64,000 nucleotides of DNA from the NCBI GenBank assembly GCA_000507305.1, contig DF240824.1:38108-102107 (forward strand). The letters run 5' to 3'. Source of the DNA: Breviolum minutum Mf 1.05b.01. Its lineage: Eukaryota > Sar > Dinophyceae > Suessiales > Symbiodiniaceae. This document shows positions 62,971 through 64,000 of the stretch, in pieces. Made by a program: the position numbers and the translations under genes. Under the pieces are notes generated by a model. It was not told the DNA's origin. It did not search any database and saw only the letters and a program-made list of their open reading frames with translations. How positions within the stretch are numbered: the stretch's first letter is position 1; each line of letters begins with the position of its first letter.

Positions 62971-64000
62971 TTGTTATTTGCTAGATTTATGGGAAGCAGT
63001 TGAATCAACCAGTCCTTCCGTTGAGAGAGTGCTCCAAGTCATCAGCCTCCTTGGAGTATAGAGGAGTGGGGGGTTGGTATGGGATGACAACTGAAGTTTC
63101 CCCAGCTGATCCAAACAAATATTATTATTCAATTGGTGCATTATATTCTCAAAATTGATAGTATAAGATTTCCACATATTAAACATAAGCTTTAAGATCA
63201 ATGATAAAAGTAGTGGATTTTTTTAAACATCAATTTTGGAATACTGTAACGAAAGAGACAAGAATTGATTGCACAGGTATATAAATCCTCTATTGTCTAT
63301 TGCATTGCACATATTGATATGGATTTCTTTCATATTCAAAGTGTTTACAAATTTCTGCTTTATCATACTTATCAAATCCATAAATTTATTGCTATGATGT
63401 AGAACTAACTGGATCATATGTATTTTGGACGATGAAACAACATGTTGATCAAGCAACATGTTGATCAAACAACATGTTATTTAAATAATTGCCATATTTT
63501 CCATTCATTACCATTATTGCTTTCAAAGGTAGTATTATATAGACAAGTATTCTTAGTAGGAATGGAACATGTACAAATTACGTTCAATAGCTTTGTAAGT
63601 AAGATCATTTGATTCTAAATTACACACAACTAATTTCACTTAGGAACATGTTTAAAGTAGTATTCGGTGATGATAAATTACTAAATATGTGATTCGACTT
63701 ACATTAATCATTATATATATCAGGACAATCTATTTTGATTAAAACATACTTTGGAAGAACATACCTTTATTTCTTTAAATACCATACATGCATCATTCGT
63801 CTCATTTACTTTTTGCACGATCATTATGACAACTACTTTTACTTTGAAAACGTTTTCTGTCATTTCAAGTGTTGGATGTTTCACCATGACTGGCCTGAGA
63901 AGCTATGAGTTGTTTAAACAAAAGCAGTTGGTGACATGTGATCTTGGAGCTACTTCCCACCAAGTAACCCTGTAAACTCCTTAATTTGCCACTGAAAATC
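62971..64000. other. AT-rich end of the window
   Basis: From about 63110 to 63800 the sequence is strikingly A+T-rich compared with the rest. Readings on both strands are Ile/Asn/Lys/Met-rich. The minus reading at 63850-63950 (RPVMVKHPTLEMTENVFKVK) is the only one that looks slightly protein-like. No gene is called. Confidence 0.4.

Overview
The window looks like nuclear DNA of a dinoflagellate, most likely a Symbiodiniaceae or other Suessiales-type genome. The evidence is the mixture of features. There are many decayed LINE retrotransposons whose reverse transcriptase and cysteine/histidine-rich C-terminal domains read like the LINE proteins common in Symbiodinium gene sets. There are very short GC-rich coding islands separated by long AT-rich introns, some of which need GC or GA donor sites. 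There are abundant microsatellites, two assembly gaps (23122-23264 and 44613-44625) and two single N bases. No prokaryotic gene organisation, tRNA, rRNA or CRISPR array was seen. Organism identity is inference from motif recognition; no database search was possible.

Layout. 1-4080: AT-rich sequence with simple repeats and no supported gene. 4081-13400: a graveyard of nested LINEs from two families. Family 1 ends in two small stem-loops followed by a TTGAC-type tail: a nearly open copy on the minus strand (4411-6797), a 192-bp 5'-truncated copy with a 15-bp target-site duplication (8163-8354), two decayed plus-strand copies (9046-11376) and a probable relic (12655-13301, minus). Family 2 has a poly(A) 3' end and a C-terminal CCHC plus nuclease-like region: four 3' ends near 4124, 6977, 7288 and 8768, all on the minus strand. 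13400-16400: unique sequence and two arrays of a TGACATTCTTTC-type minisatellite flanking a 0.8-kb block. 16400-21900: unique sequence with minus-strand coding-like stretches broken by stops. 22900-23520: TTG/GAT microsatellite with a sequencing gap.

25000-33700 holds short coding islands that mostly read best on the minus strand, with good pyrimidine-rich acceptor sites. From about 34480 to 62850 the islands read on the plus strand. Several join in phase: 41289 to about 43742 and 51169 to 52310 (stop at 52308), probably parts of one long gene for an Ala/Glu/Lys-rich, probably disordered protein; 57357 to 58490 (stop at 58488); 59689 to 60916 (stop at 60914); and 61754 to 62110 (stop at 62108). 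None of these proteins was recognised. Introns and intergenic DNA carry foldback (hairpin) elements with arms ending ACCC...GGGT, a 607-bp tandem repeat (55741-57165) and many TA microsatellites. The last 0.9 kb becomes very AT-rich.

The exon calls are ab initio readings of open frame, composition and splice sites. They are tentative, and several islands are open on both strands in codon register, so their strand is genuinely uncertain.
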